A stretch of DNA of 64,000 bases from positions 62,001 to 126,000 of the forward strand of contig NZ_WTKP01000001.1 of assembly GCF_009793355.1 (NCBI RefSeq). Direction: 5' to 3'. The translations under genes and the position numbers were made by a program. Numbering within the stretch: position 1 is the stretch's first letter; each line of letters begins with the position of its first letter. Source of the DNA: Vreelandella zhuhanensis (GTDB lineage Bacteria > Pseudomonadota > Gammaproteobacteria > Pseudomonadales > Halomonadaceae). Of this stretch, positions 1 to 6,621 are shown piece by piece. The notes beneath the pieces were generated by a model. It saw nothing but the letters and a program-made list of their open reading frames with translations, did no database searches and had not been told where the DNA came from.

Positions 1-249
1 CACGAGCAGAGTGCCGGGATGGGGACGGTCTCCCTCATTGAGCAGGCGTACCTTCAGCGATGTCTCCCGAGACAGCTCTTCCCACTGCAGGCTTGCGGCG
101 TCTGGTGACCACGGCTGAATCACGTAGGCGAAGGGCAGTGCCGGGTCCAGGTCACATATCAGCTCCGACAACGAATCCAGATCATCCGTCGATAGCCAGA
201 TACCCACCACGGCGAGCACCTCGTCGGCATGCTCGTGCTCTGAATGCAT
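1..249 (-). CDS. CheB methylesterase-like domain protein, N-terminal 83 residues (runs off left edge)
   Basis: A frame open from an ATG at 249 to the window edge on the minus strand encodes an acidic start (MHSEHEHADEV) and then a stretch laid out like a CheB receptor methylesterase domain. The segment VVGIWLSTDDLDSL stands where CheB has its Ser loop (GASxGG), and IQPWSPD where CheB has QHxxP; the end (RLLNEGDRPHPGTLLV) matches the next CheB block. The nucleophile Ser appears to be kept, but the Gly-Gly of the loop is Asp-Asp and the catalytic His is Pro, so methylesterase activity is doubtful. There is no receiver domain in front, as in CheB/CheR fusion proteins, so the missing part could be a CheR-type domain. 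The family call is from memory of CheB motifs; the rest of the gene is outside the window. Confidence 0.6.
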   Translation of the reverse strand, partial: MHSEHEHADEVLAVVGIWLSTDDLDSLSELICDLDPALPFAYVIQPWSPDAASLQWEELSRETSLKVRLLNEGDRPHPGTLLV

Positions 250-621
250 GGGGGTTTCCTCTGGCGGGTCAATGGATTCGGTGCACTATAATCTTGCCCA
301 GCATGACTCCCTCACACTTCGCGACTTGAGGACAGTTCATCGCTTCGCGCGAATAATACCATCTGCGGCCATTAATTAGGGCCTGTTGATGTTTGGTGGC
401 AGAGAGATTTGGCCGGATAGGAGCAAGGCTGCCCATGTAGACATCAACAGCCCCTAGCTTTTGCTTGAGAGAGGCAGTCAGCCATTGCCGGCAGTTGCAA
501 CCCATTTTGCCGCACTCAGCTCAGTATCTTATTGATTTCAAGAGATTACCTTATTATCGCCCAGCCGATACGGCCAATTCTCTCTATAAATATCAATTAG
601 TTATAAGGTAATTTTCAGCTG
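250..621. other. intergenic region without a convincing gene
   Basis: This stretch separates the CheB-like gene from the next short ORF. It holds one recognisable structure, the imperfect inverted repeat at 379-454 listed separately. Its right half is AT-rich, with promoter-like sequence (a TATAAA at about 584) before the short ORF at 622. Reading frames here are short and lack family resemblance. Confidence 0.5.
379..454. repeat. 76-bp element bounded by imperfect inverted repeats
   Basis: The ends read agggcctgttgatgt at 379-393 and acatcaacagcccct at 440-454. The reverse complement of the right end differs from the left by one base in 15. About 46 bp lie between. The size and terminal symmetry suit a MITE or the scar of an insertion sequence; a simple hairpin is also possible. 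I cannot see a target-site duplication. Confidence 0.35.
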
Positions 622-765
622 ATGATGAAGGCATTTTTCATTGCTGTGACCAGCGCTTTGATAGCCTCCATCCCCTTGGTCGAAGCACCCCCCTCCTCTT
701 TCAGCGCCGCTAAGCACATTGCAGGAGAAAGCAGGAAAAAAGCTTATCGAGATTGTTTTTGGTAA
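622..765 (+). pseudogene. 47-aa ORF with signal peptide, probable 5' fragment of an exported protein
   Basis: ATG-ATG at 622 opens a frame whose first 22 residues are a good Sec signal peptide (MMKAFFIAVTSALIASIPL, then VEA). The mature start APPSSFSAAKHIA recalls the first residues of secreted endonuclease I (EndA), which has a similar F-x-x-A-K-x-x-A stretch soon after its signal peptide. The frame stops after a few more residues, at 763-765, inside the 3' end of the convergent Crp-family gene. No Cys-rich or HNH part of EndA follows. The likeliest reading is a gene start cut off by rearrangement at about 740; a genuine small secreted peptide is possible. The EndA resemblance is weak. Confidence 0.35.
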
Positions 766-1463
766 TGCAGATAGATTGGGTCGAATTGAGAAAGCTGCTT
801 CAATCGCTCCCAATCGAGAATCGTCAAACGTTTCTTTTCCAGCGACACCAGGCCTTTCTGACGCAGCTTTTGAAGAGCCCGATTGGTATGTACCTCTGTC
901 AGCCCCATCGTCTCACCGAGTTCCGCCTGGCTCAGTGGAAATTCAAAACTTTCATTTTCAGCACAGCCAGCAATACGCGAACGTATCAGCATTTCACAAA
1001 AGACATGCGCCAGACGTGGCTCGGCCAGCCGAGTTCCCATATTGACCAGCCATTCCCGTAAAACGGCTTCATCTACCAGGGTGGACCAGAAAAGCGCTCG
1101 CGCCAGACGATGATGGTTTTCCATGATGTTGCGCATCTCATCCGCTGGAAACTTGCGTAGCGTCACTGGGGTAAGCGCACGGATCGAGTGATCCATCACC
1201 TCAAGGATGGTGATATGCACATCACACAGATCCCCCGGAATCAGGTAGGCCATGATGTGATTATCGCCATTTTCCAGAAGCTTGTAGCGACATGCCCATC
1301 CCTTTTCGATGAGATAGACGTGCTCGGGCCGCTCGTTTTCATTGATGATGATCTCCCCTTTTTCCATCTGAACGCTTCGAGTAGCCGCCTTCTCCAGCAC
1401 CTGCTTTTCTTCGCTGGAGAGAGTCATGTAGTAACTCAGCTTATTGACCAGTGCTTCAATCAC
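744..1463 (-). CDS. Crp/Fnr family transcriptional regulator
   Basis: This is a 239-aa protein with a cyclic-nucleotide-binding-like beta barrel (about residues 15-125, including KGEIIINENERPEHVYLIEKG), a long dimerisation helix (about 125-150) and a C-terminal winged helix with recognition region LSQAELGETMGLTEVHTNR (about 177-195). The Fnr cysteine cluster is absent, so it is not an oxygen-sensing Fnr, and the cAMP-contact residues of true Crp are not obvious. Its ligand is unknown. The start is GTG at 1463, preceded by an AGGAGAGAGG-type ribosome site; an ATG 12 codons in is an alternative. It stands alone with an AT-rich 260-bp upstream region that reaches the insertion sequence. Confidence 0.85.
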   Translation of the reverse strand: MIEALVNKLSYYMTLSSEEKQVLEKAATRSVQMEKGEIIINENERPEHVYLIEKGWACRYKLLENGDNHIMAYLIPGDLCDVHITILEVMDHSIRALTPVTLRKFPADEMRNIMENHHRLARALFWSTLVDEAVLREWLVNMGTRLAEPRLAHVFCEMLIRSRIAGCAENESFEFPLSQAELGETMGLTEVHTNRALQKLRQKGLVSLEKKRLTILDWERLKQLSQFDPIYLHYQKQSR

Positions 1464-1715
1464 TGCCTCTCTCCTCAGCCTAGTTTGGCTTATTTATAGA
1501 TATAGCTATCGCTCATATAGATGAAGGCAGTATGGCATAGAGAAAGAGATGCTTTTTCAACAAAAAACTAACTTAGGTTGTAGTGCTTAAATTGCCCAAA
1601 CATGGGTAAAAAGGCAATCTTCTAACCAAACATCTAGGGTATTCAGCTGTGAGGAGGCCGTGTAAATCGATCTGTCGCTGAGCGCGTCTATGGAAACGCC
1701 TGCCCTCACTACTGT
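1464..1715. other. upstream region of the Crp-family gene
   Basis: These 252 bp are AT-rich next to the regulator and contain several TATA-type hexamers on the minus strand (for example around 1493-1510), suitable for its promoter. The part next to the insertion sequence was originally continuous with the DUF1654 promoter region at 2770. No coding frame is supported. Confidence 0.4.
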
Positions 1716-1723
1716 ATAAATAC
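1716..1723. repeat. 8-bp target-site duplication, left copy (right copy 2770-2777)
   Basis: The sequence ataaatac directly abuts both outer ends of the insertion sequence, with no mismatch between the copies. Confidence 0.9.
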
Positions 1724-1747
1724 GGCTATGTTGGTATCTGTTGTTGG
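1724..1747. repeat. left terminal inverted repeat of the insertion sequence
   Basis: It begins ggctatgttggtatctg and ends gttgttgg. It overlaps the stop codon of the transposase gene (1726-1728). One base differs from the right end (t/a at the 14th position). Confidence 0.9.
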
Positions 1748-2688
1748 TCGGCGCCTATCGCCACGCGAAGCCATGCCTCCTCCGATGGCTTAGCGGTTTC
1801 AAACAACCGCCGCCATGCCAAGTAATTCGGTAAGTACGCTGTCCCCACCCCATGAAAGCGCCCCATCCAGCCCTTCAAGCGGCCGATATAGCCGTTGTCG
1901 TTCTGAATATGGTATTCCTTGCCGATCACTCGCTGGTTATCGAGTGTGATTAGTCGATGATGGGCAATGCCATGCTCAGCAGAGAAGGACTTATACCAGC
2001 TGTGCCCGTCCGAACATAAAATCGAATCGCGATCGATTATCGGCGCCAGAAAGTCGTGAACAGTGGACTTCTGAAGCGCCGGGTCCACCAGGTCACTGAC
2101 ATGGCCATGGCGATCACGCACGATAATGACCGGAATTTTATCTGCTTTTTTCTTCTTATTGCCTTGGCCACCGCGTTTCCGAGGCGCCCGGTGCGTGAGG
2201 TGACGCTTCCCCTTGCAGGACTCCACGAAGAAGGTTTCATCTACTTCGATAATGCCGGACAAGGCATTGCCGTTGGCACTGGCGCTCTCTTTCAGAAAAC
2301 GATGACGCCAGCGGAAGGCCGTCTTCAAATCGATCCCCACTCGGGCTGCCGAGACGCGTAATGTCAGGCTGTCGCGCATACAGCGCAAGTAATCGAACCA
2401 TTTGTCACGATGATGCAATTTAGCCAAGGGTGTCCCCGTGAGGGAATTGAACGTTTTGCGGCACGCGGGACTCCGGCACCGATACCGCGGCAAGCCACCG
2501 GCACGCCCCCATTTGACAGGATGTTCATGGCCGCAGTGGGGACATGGGGGGTAGGATTTTACCGTCGCGATCAGGGTGTCCGCTTGGGCGTTGATTTGCC
2601 CAAGCAGCTGATTGGATAAATATTTTTTGAGATCGACAGGGAGGCGAGCCAGTGTCTGCTCGAGAGCGTTGAGGTCTGAACGCTTCAT
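1726..2688 (-). CDS. IS1595-family transposase (DDE_Tnp_IS1595/ISXO2-like)
   Basis: The 320-aa protein has an N-terminal zinc ribbon (C49xxC52 and C71xxxxC76, in SYPPCPHCGH and CRSPACRKTF) followed by a helix-turn-helix-like part. The catalytic core has Asp150 in GIIEVDETFF, Asp227 in LCSDGHSW and, where other DDE enzymes have the last Glu, an Asn-rich motif (EYHIQNDNGYIGRLKGWM, about 258-275), as in several IS1595 subgroups. It cuts and joins the IS ends. The start is the ATG at 2688, preceded by GGAG seven bases upstream; an in-frame extension to 2781 would read through the inverted repeat and out of the element. No frameshift is present. Confidence 0.93.
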   Translation of the reverse strand: MKRSDLNALEQTLARLPVDLKKYLSNQLLGQINAQADTLIATVKSYPPCPHCGHEHPVKWGRAGGLPRYRCRSPACRKTFNSLTGTPLAKLHHRDKWFDYLRCMRDSLTLRVSAARVGIDLKTAFRWRHRFLKESASANGNALSGIIEVDETFFVESCKGKRHLTHRAPRKRGGQGNKKKKADKIPVIIVRDRHGHVSDLVDPALQKSTVHDFLAPIIDRDSILCSDGHSWYKSFSAEHGIAHHRLITLDNQRVIGKEYHIQNDNGYIGRLKGWMGRFHGVGTAYLPNYLAWRRLFETAKPSEEAWLRVAIGADQQQIPT

Positions 2689-2745
2689 GGTGTACTCCAG
2701 AGGAAACTGGATATACAGTAGTTTATACAGTGTTTTTAGAGTACG

Positions 2746-2769
2746 CCAACAACAGTTACCAACATAGCC
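2746..2769. repeat. right terminal inverted repeat of the insertion sequence
   Basis: It reads ccaacaacagttaccaa then catagcc and lies upstream of the transposase start, so the transposase promoter lies between it and 2688 (two ctgtata-type hexamers at about 2712-2730 on the minus strand). Confidence 0.9.
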
Positions 2770-2804
2770 ATAAATACACATATAACAACCAACCAGGATC
2801 TCCC

Positions 2805-3047
2805 ATGGCTAAACCGACTCAGCCTTCAAGCTACGAACGACTAGGCCAGCGCATCCAGCGCGCGATCAACTCTCCCAAGGCACAGTCACAGAAGTGCGCG
2901 GAGATCTCGCGCCAGCCCGAGGAGAGTATTGATGATTGGAACCGGCTGCTCGAGGAGCTGAGCACGCTCGGCCACGTGACGATGATCCCGCTTGATGATG
3001 AAGCGGGCACGATCCGTCTACGCTGGAATCCAGAAGAAGCGATGTAA
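2805..3047 (+). CDS. DUF1654 domain protein
   Basis: This 80-aa protein consists almost entirely of a DUF1654 domain: SYERLGQRIQRAINSPKAQ (about 10-28), a middle RQPEESIDDWNRLLEEL (about 38-54) and a final beta hairpin ending TIRLRWNP. The family is common in Pseudomonas and relatives, where several members are DNA-damage induced; its biochemical role is not established. The start is the ATG at 2805 with AGGA upstream. The IS right end is only 35 bp before this ATG, so the gene now depends on the short sequence left of it or on IS-internal transcription. Confidence 0.8.
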   Translation: MAKPTQPSSYERLGQRIQRAINSPKAQSQKCAEISRQPEESIDDWNRLLEELSTLGHVTMIPLDDEAGTIRLRWNPEEAM

Positions 3048-3159
3048 TGTGTACCCACCGGCGCGGTTGAATCTATCTCGCCAAGGTGGCCATCTCGGCA
3101 TTTGCAAATCGAGTACCATGCGTCATATAACATGGAAGCAGGTATTCAAAGGAGGCGTT

Positions 3160-3405
3160 ATGTCACGAAGGATAGCGGTCAAGGATAGTGAGGGTAATGA
3201 CGATTATGTCGTCGCTGAATGCGGCCCGGTGCGCCACTCGAAGCTTTCTGGCAAGAGCTCTGATCTGCCCGGCGTCATGAGCTTTTACCTATCCACTGGC
3301 GAAGCGCTGAACCTTGAGTCAGCTCAAAGGTTTGTAAATCCTATGACAGAGGAATCCTACTACGCAGTTAATGACGAGGACATTGAGTGGTTGCGCGGGC
3401 TGTAG
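3160..3405 (+). CDS. hypothetical protein, 81 aa
   Basis: I do not recognise the family. The ATG at 3160 has an excellent ribosome site (AAGGAGG, 3149-3155), which decides this start over the longer in-frame opening at 2992. The protein starts MSRRIAVKDSEGNDDYVVAE, has no signal peptide or membrane segment, and is acidic and beta-rich, with a C-terminal acidic tail (NDEDIEWLRGL). It follows the DUF1654 gene on the same strand after 112 bp; the pair may be one cargo block in the accessory stretch next to tRNA-Pro. Confidence 0.65.
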   Translation: MSRRIAVKDSEGNDDYVVAECGPVRHSKLSGKSSDLPGVMSFYLSTGEALNLESAQRFVNPMTEESYYAVNDEDIEWLRGL

Positions 3406-3691
3406 CGGTATTGGCAGCGCTGGTTATCGGCAAAGCCTAGGTGTTTGGTCCCGAAAAGTTGGCTGGCTGCGTTGCCTGCATTTCTGGTGACTACCTTTAA
3501 TCCACCAAGGAGGATGACGGTGCCGCGTTACAAAATCATCTAAACCGGGCTACCCTTCATCTTATCTGAGGTAGTTCTTCGGTTGCTGGTGGGGTTGCGG
3601 TGCGGTGAGAAAAGCGATCGGTTGTTGCCAGTTGTCCCCTCCTGCTTCCGATGCGTGCCACCTATTTGGAACCTAGAACGATGCCCAACGC
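3406..3691. other. intergenic region with gene debris
   Basis: No full gene is visible. A strong ribosome site (AAGGAGG at 3508-3514) is followed at once by ATG and only nine codons (MTVPRYKII) before a stop, at about 3514-3543, which looks like the surviving start of a lost gene. I see no copy of the tRNA 3' end here that would mark an attachment site. Confidence 0.4.
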
Positions 3692-3730
3692 AAAACGGCC
3701 ACCTCGCTAGTTAGCTAAGTGGCCGTTTTT
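3692..3730 (-). terminator. rho-independent terminator of tRNA-Pro
   Basis: The arms aaaacggccac (3692-3702) and gtggccgtttt (3719-3729) form an 11-bp stem with A and T runs on both sides, so it can stop transcription in either direction. It lies 12 bp past the 3' end of the minus-strand tRNA. Confidence 0.8.
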
Positions 3731-3741
3731 ACTTATGTTTC

Positions 3742-3818
3742 TGGTCGGAGCGACAGGATTCGAACCTGCGACCTTTGCAACCCCATTGCAACGCGCTACC
3801 AAGCTGCGCCACGCTCCG
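3742..3818 (-). tRNA. tRNA-Pro (anticodon GGG)
   Basis: Read on the minus strand, the 77-nt gene starts CGGAGCG and ends CGCTCCG plus encoded ACCA, giving a perfect 7-bp acceptor stem. The D arm contains GCGCAGCTTGGTAGCGC, the anticodon arm TTGCA-ATGGGGT-TGCAA has GGG at the anticodon, and the T arm has GCAGG-TTCGAAT-CCTGT. It decodes CCC proline codons. tRNA genes of this kind are frequent integration sites; here the accessory stretch lies on its 3' side. Confidence 0.96.
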
Positions 3819-3984
3819 AATGCCTTGTTTTTTAGCGCATCAATTGCGCCTCAAGACGGTGCGTATACTAGCGTTTTGAGCGCCAAATGCAAAGCCCTTT
3901 TTGCGCTTTCTTTTCAGCGTCTTGCCTTGACATCAACAGGCAGTGATACCATCGGCAGAATCAGCTTTACCAAAAGGAATCAGC

Positions 3985-5613
3985 ATGTATCGCCAGGAGG
4001 CATCGGGACTTTTCAAAGGAATGAATGCGCGAGTCACGATAATGGCTATGGTCATGATCGCCACCGCACTGGCTTACGGTGTCTTTTTTACCGAGCGTTT
4101 AGCGTTCGGTCTGGATGTGGCCCGCACATACTTGAATCCTTTTCTTGAGTGGTACTATGTGTTGCTGGTCACTGTTCTACTGTTTTTCATGGTATGGCTG
4201 GGCATGGGTCGCTACAAGAACGTACGCCTGGGCGGGGATTACGAGCAGCCCGAGTTCACTTATTTTTCATGGATTTCCATGTTATTTGCCGCCGGTACCG
4301 GGGTAGGCATCCTGTTTTGGGCAGTGGCCCAACCCATCCTGCAGTTTCAGGAAAATCCCTTCATTGATGAAGGCATGTCACCGGATGCCGCTCGGGTGGC
4401 CATGCGCCTGAGCTATTTTCATTGGGGGCTGAATGGCTGGGCGATCTTTTCGTTCGTCGCCATCGTGCTGGCCTACTTCGCCTATCGGCGGCAACTGCCG
4501 TTGACTATTCGCTCAGGGTTGGAGCCGGTACTCGGCAAACGCAACCATGGCTTTCTCGGCGATCTGGTGGATCTGCTGGCGGTATTCGGCACGGTATTCG
4601 GTATCGCCACCACCCTGGGGCTGGGCGTTCAGCAGATGAATGCGGGGCTGAATGCCGTGTTTGGCTTACCCACCTCCACCACATTACAGGTCATCATCAC
4701 TGCCATCATCATGAGCGTGGCCACCCTATCGGTTGTCTCAGGGGTCAAGCGTGGGGTACGGCTGCTTTCAGAAGCCAATTTCTGGTTAAGCATCACGGTA
4801 GTGCTTTTCCTGCTGGTGTTCGGCCCCACGCAATACCTGATCGCCATCACCATCGAATCCGCCGGTGACTACATCCAGAACCTGATGAGCATGACCTTTC
4901 ATACCAACGCCACCATAGACGATGACTGGCAGGCGGAATGGACGGTGTTCTTCTGGGGTTGGTGGCTGGCCTGGTCGCCTTTCGTCGGCATGTTCATCGC
5001 ACGGGTGTCGCGCGGGCGCACCTTCCGCGAATTCGTCATGGGGGTACTGCTGGTGCCTACCATCATTAACATCATCTGGATCGGGCTGTTTGGTGGCACC
5101 GCGCTTTACCATGAGCTGTTCGGTATCGGAGGCATCGTTCAAGCGGTGGACGAGGAAGTCGCCACGGCCCTGTTCGCGACCATCAACGCCATGGGTATGG
5201 GAATAGTCGGCACCGGGGTTTCCGCGGCCCTGGTCGTGTTGATCGCCACTTATCTGATCACCTCGGCCAATGCCGGCACCCTGGTCATCAATACGATTCT
5301 CTCGGGTGGCGACCCGGACCCCCCCACCGCTCACCGGATCATCTGGGGCGCGGTGCTGGGGTTGCTGACCGCCGTGCTGTTGCTTGCCGGAGGTCTGGAG
5401 ACGTTGCAGTCCGCCGTCATCATGGCTGCTTTGCCCTTTTCGGTTATCGTCATACTGATGATGGTGGGGTTGTTGAAAGCACTGAATCGCGAACGCTACG
5501 CAGCCCGTACCGGTGAACGTGCCGAAGCGCCGCGTGAGCCTTGGGCCGACCTGGGCGATGCGGGTACCGGCCCGACCCCGGTTTCCAGTGATGAACGCTA
5601 CAAGAACAATTGA
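3985..5613 (+). CDS. BCCT family betaine/carnitine/choline-type transporter
   Basis: The 542-aa protein has about 12 membrane segments. It carries the BCCT hallmark in segment 8, an aromatic-rich stretch FFWGWWLAWSPFVGMFIAR (about residues 316-334) followed by SRGRTFREF. The Gly-rich unwound segment reads AAGTGVGILFWAVAQP, where BetP has GMGIG. The family takes up quaternary ammonium compounds such as glycine betaine or choline, usually with sodium, for osmoprotection. The C-terminal tail is short, so the long osmosensing tail of BetP is absent. The ATG at 3985 is preferred because AAGGA precedes it; an in-frame ATG 14 codons earlier has no such site. The substrate cannot be told from sequence. 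Confidence 0.93.
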   Translation: MYRQEASGLFKGMNARVTIMAMVMIATALAYGVFFTERLAFGLDVARTYLNPFLEWYYVLLVTVLLFFMVWLGMGRYKNVRLGGDYEQPEFTYFSWISMLFAAGTGVGILFWAVAQPILQFQENPFIDEGMSPDAARVAMRLSYFHWGLNGWAIFSFVAIVLAYFAYRRQLPLTIRSGLEPVLGKRNHGFLGDLVDLLAVFGTVFGIATTLGLGVQQMNAGLNAVFGLPTSTTLQVIITAIIMSVATLSVVSGVKRGVRLLSEANFWLSITVVLFLLVFGPTQYLIAITIESAGDYIQNLMSMTFHTNATIDDDWQAEWTVFFWGWWLAWSPFVGMFIARVSRGRTFREFVMGVLLVPTIINIIWIGLFGGTALYHELFGIGGIVQAVDEEVATALFATINAMGMGIVGTGVSAALVVLIATYLITSANAGTLVINTILSGGDPDPPTAHRIIWGAVLGLLTAVLLLAGGLETLQSAVIMAALPFSVIVILMMVGLLKALNRERYAARTGERAEAPREPWADLGDAGTGPTPVSSDERYKNN

Positions 5614-5629
5614 CGCTGCAGGACCTTGC

Positions 5630-6448
5630 TCAAGCAGCATCGTCAGCCTCGCGCAGCAGTTGCTCAAGCGCCTGATGAATGCCGGGGGCGGTGACCAGCA
5701 GATGCTTGCTGTAAAGATCCGGCGGCATGTCTTCCGGGCAGGGGTAACGGTGTGAAACCGTGGCCCCCGCCTCCCGGGCGATCAGCCAGCCGGCGGCAGA
5801 ATCCCAGGGCGAGACGCTTTCGTAATAGGCGTCCAGGCGTCCACAGGCAACATCACACAGATCCAGCGCTGCCGAGCCGTTACGCCTTACGTCCTGGCAA
5901 TGATTCAGCGTTGCGGTCAATCGCTGGATCAATGCAGCGCGTTCACTGCGACGATGCGGGAACCCCGTGGCCACCAAGGCGCGAGAAAGCTCAGTGGCCT
6001 GGCTGGCGCGAATCGGCTGTTGATTGCAGAAAGCGCCCTGGCCGAGCATGCCGGCGAAGGTTTCATCCAGAAACGGCGCATGCACCACGCCGAGCTGGGT
6101 ATGCCCCTTCACGGCCCAGGCGATGGAGACCGCCACATGGCGTAACCCATGGGCAAAGTTCACGGTGCCGTCTATCGGGTCCACCACCCAAAGCGCCTCG
6201 GCTTCCGCCAGGCCATCCTGTTTTGGAGAAAGTTCTTCGCTCAGGATGGCATCATCGGGAAAAGCGGCATTCAGGCGCTGTTTGATAAAGGTATCCACTT
6301 GAACATCGATATCGGTGACCAGTTCGTCGCCCAACTTGTAGCGATGATCGAATCCTTGTTGCTCACGTGCGGTAACGATCATTCGGCCCGCCTCACGAGC
6401 AATAGCCACCGTTAATTCAAGACGTTCAGCCAGGGAAAGTGCCGACAT
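5630..6448 (-). CDS. inositol monophosphatase family protein
   Basis: This 272-aa protein has the metal-binding motifs of the family: Glu in ILSEE (about 69-73), WVVDPIDGTVNF (about 87-98) and the C-terminal WDSAAGWLIAREAGA. Members hydrolyse phosphomonoesters such as inositol-1-phosphate or 3'-phosphoadenosine phosphates using magnesium. It is similar in size to SuhB and CysQ, but the neighbours give no pathway and I do not assign either name. The gene is convergent with the BCCT gene with 16 bp between stops. Confidence 0.9.
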   Translation of the reverse strand: MSALSLAERLELTVAIAREAGRMIVTAREQQGFDHRYKLGDELVTDIDVQVDTFIKQRLNAAFPDDAILSEELSPKQDGLAEAEALWVVDPIDGTVNFAHGLRHVAVSIAWAVKGHTQLGVVHAPFLDETFAGMLGQGAFCNQQPIRASQATELSRALVATGFPHRRSERAALIQRLTATLNHCQDVRRNGSAALDLCDVACGRLDAYYESVSPWDSAAGWLIAREAGATVSHRYPCPEDMPPDLYSKHLLVTAPGIHQALEQLLREADDAA

Positions 6449-6621
6449 AGGGTATCCTTTTCACGGTAGAGCAAGTGGGTTTGGTCCTGTGGGTCAACTA
6501 ACTTTTAGCGGTCAGCCAGACAGGGCGTATTCACGTTAGCGCATTCTCGCTTGGCAACAAACTTCGATTCAGTCAGGAACTTAATGAGACGTCCCTTCTT
6601 TCACTACCCATCGACTACATC

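Larger units (their letters stand above)
1724..2769 (-). mobile_element. complete IS1595-family insertion sequence (1046 bp)
   Basis: The element has terminal inverted repeats at 1724-1747 and 2746-2769 that match at 23 of 24 positions, and one transposase gene on the minus strand. It is flanked on both sides by the same 8 bp, ataaatac (1716-1723 and 2770-2777). An 8-bp duplication is the rule for IS1595. Intact ends, an intact transposase and a perfect duplication point to a recent, possibly still active insertion. It landed in a TATAAATAC sequence about 30-50 bp before the ATG of the DUF1654 gene, so it probably separated that gene from its promoter. Confidence 0.93.

Noticed and set aside
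3406-3741. Attachment site of an integrated island at the tRNA-Pro 3' end
   Set aside because: No direct repeat of the tRNA 3' end and no integrase were found in the window; the left boundary may lie outside.
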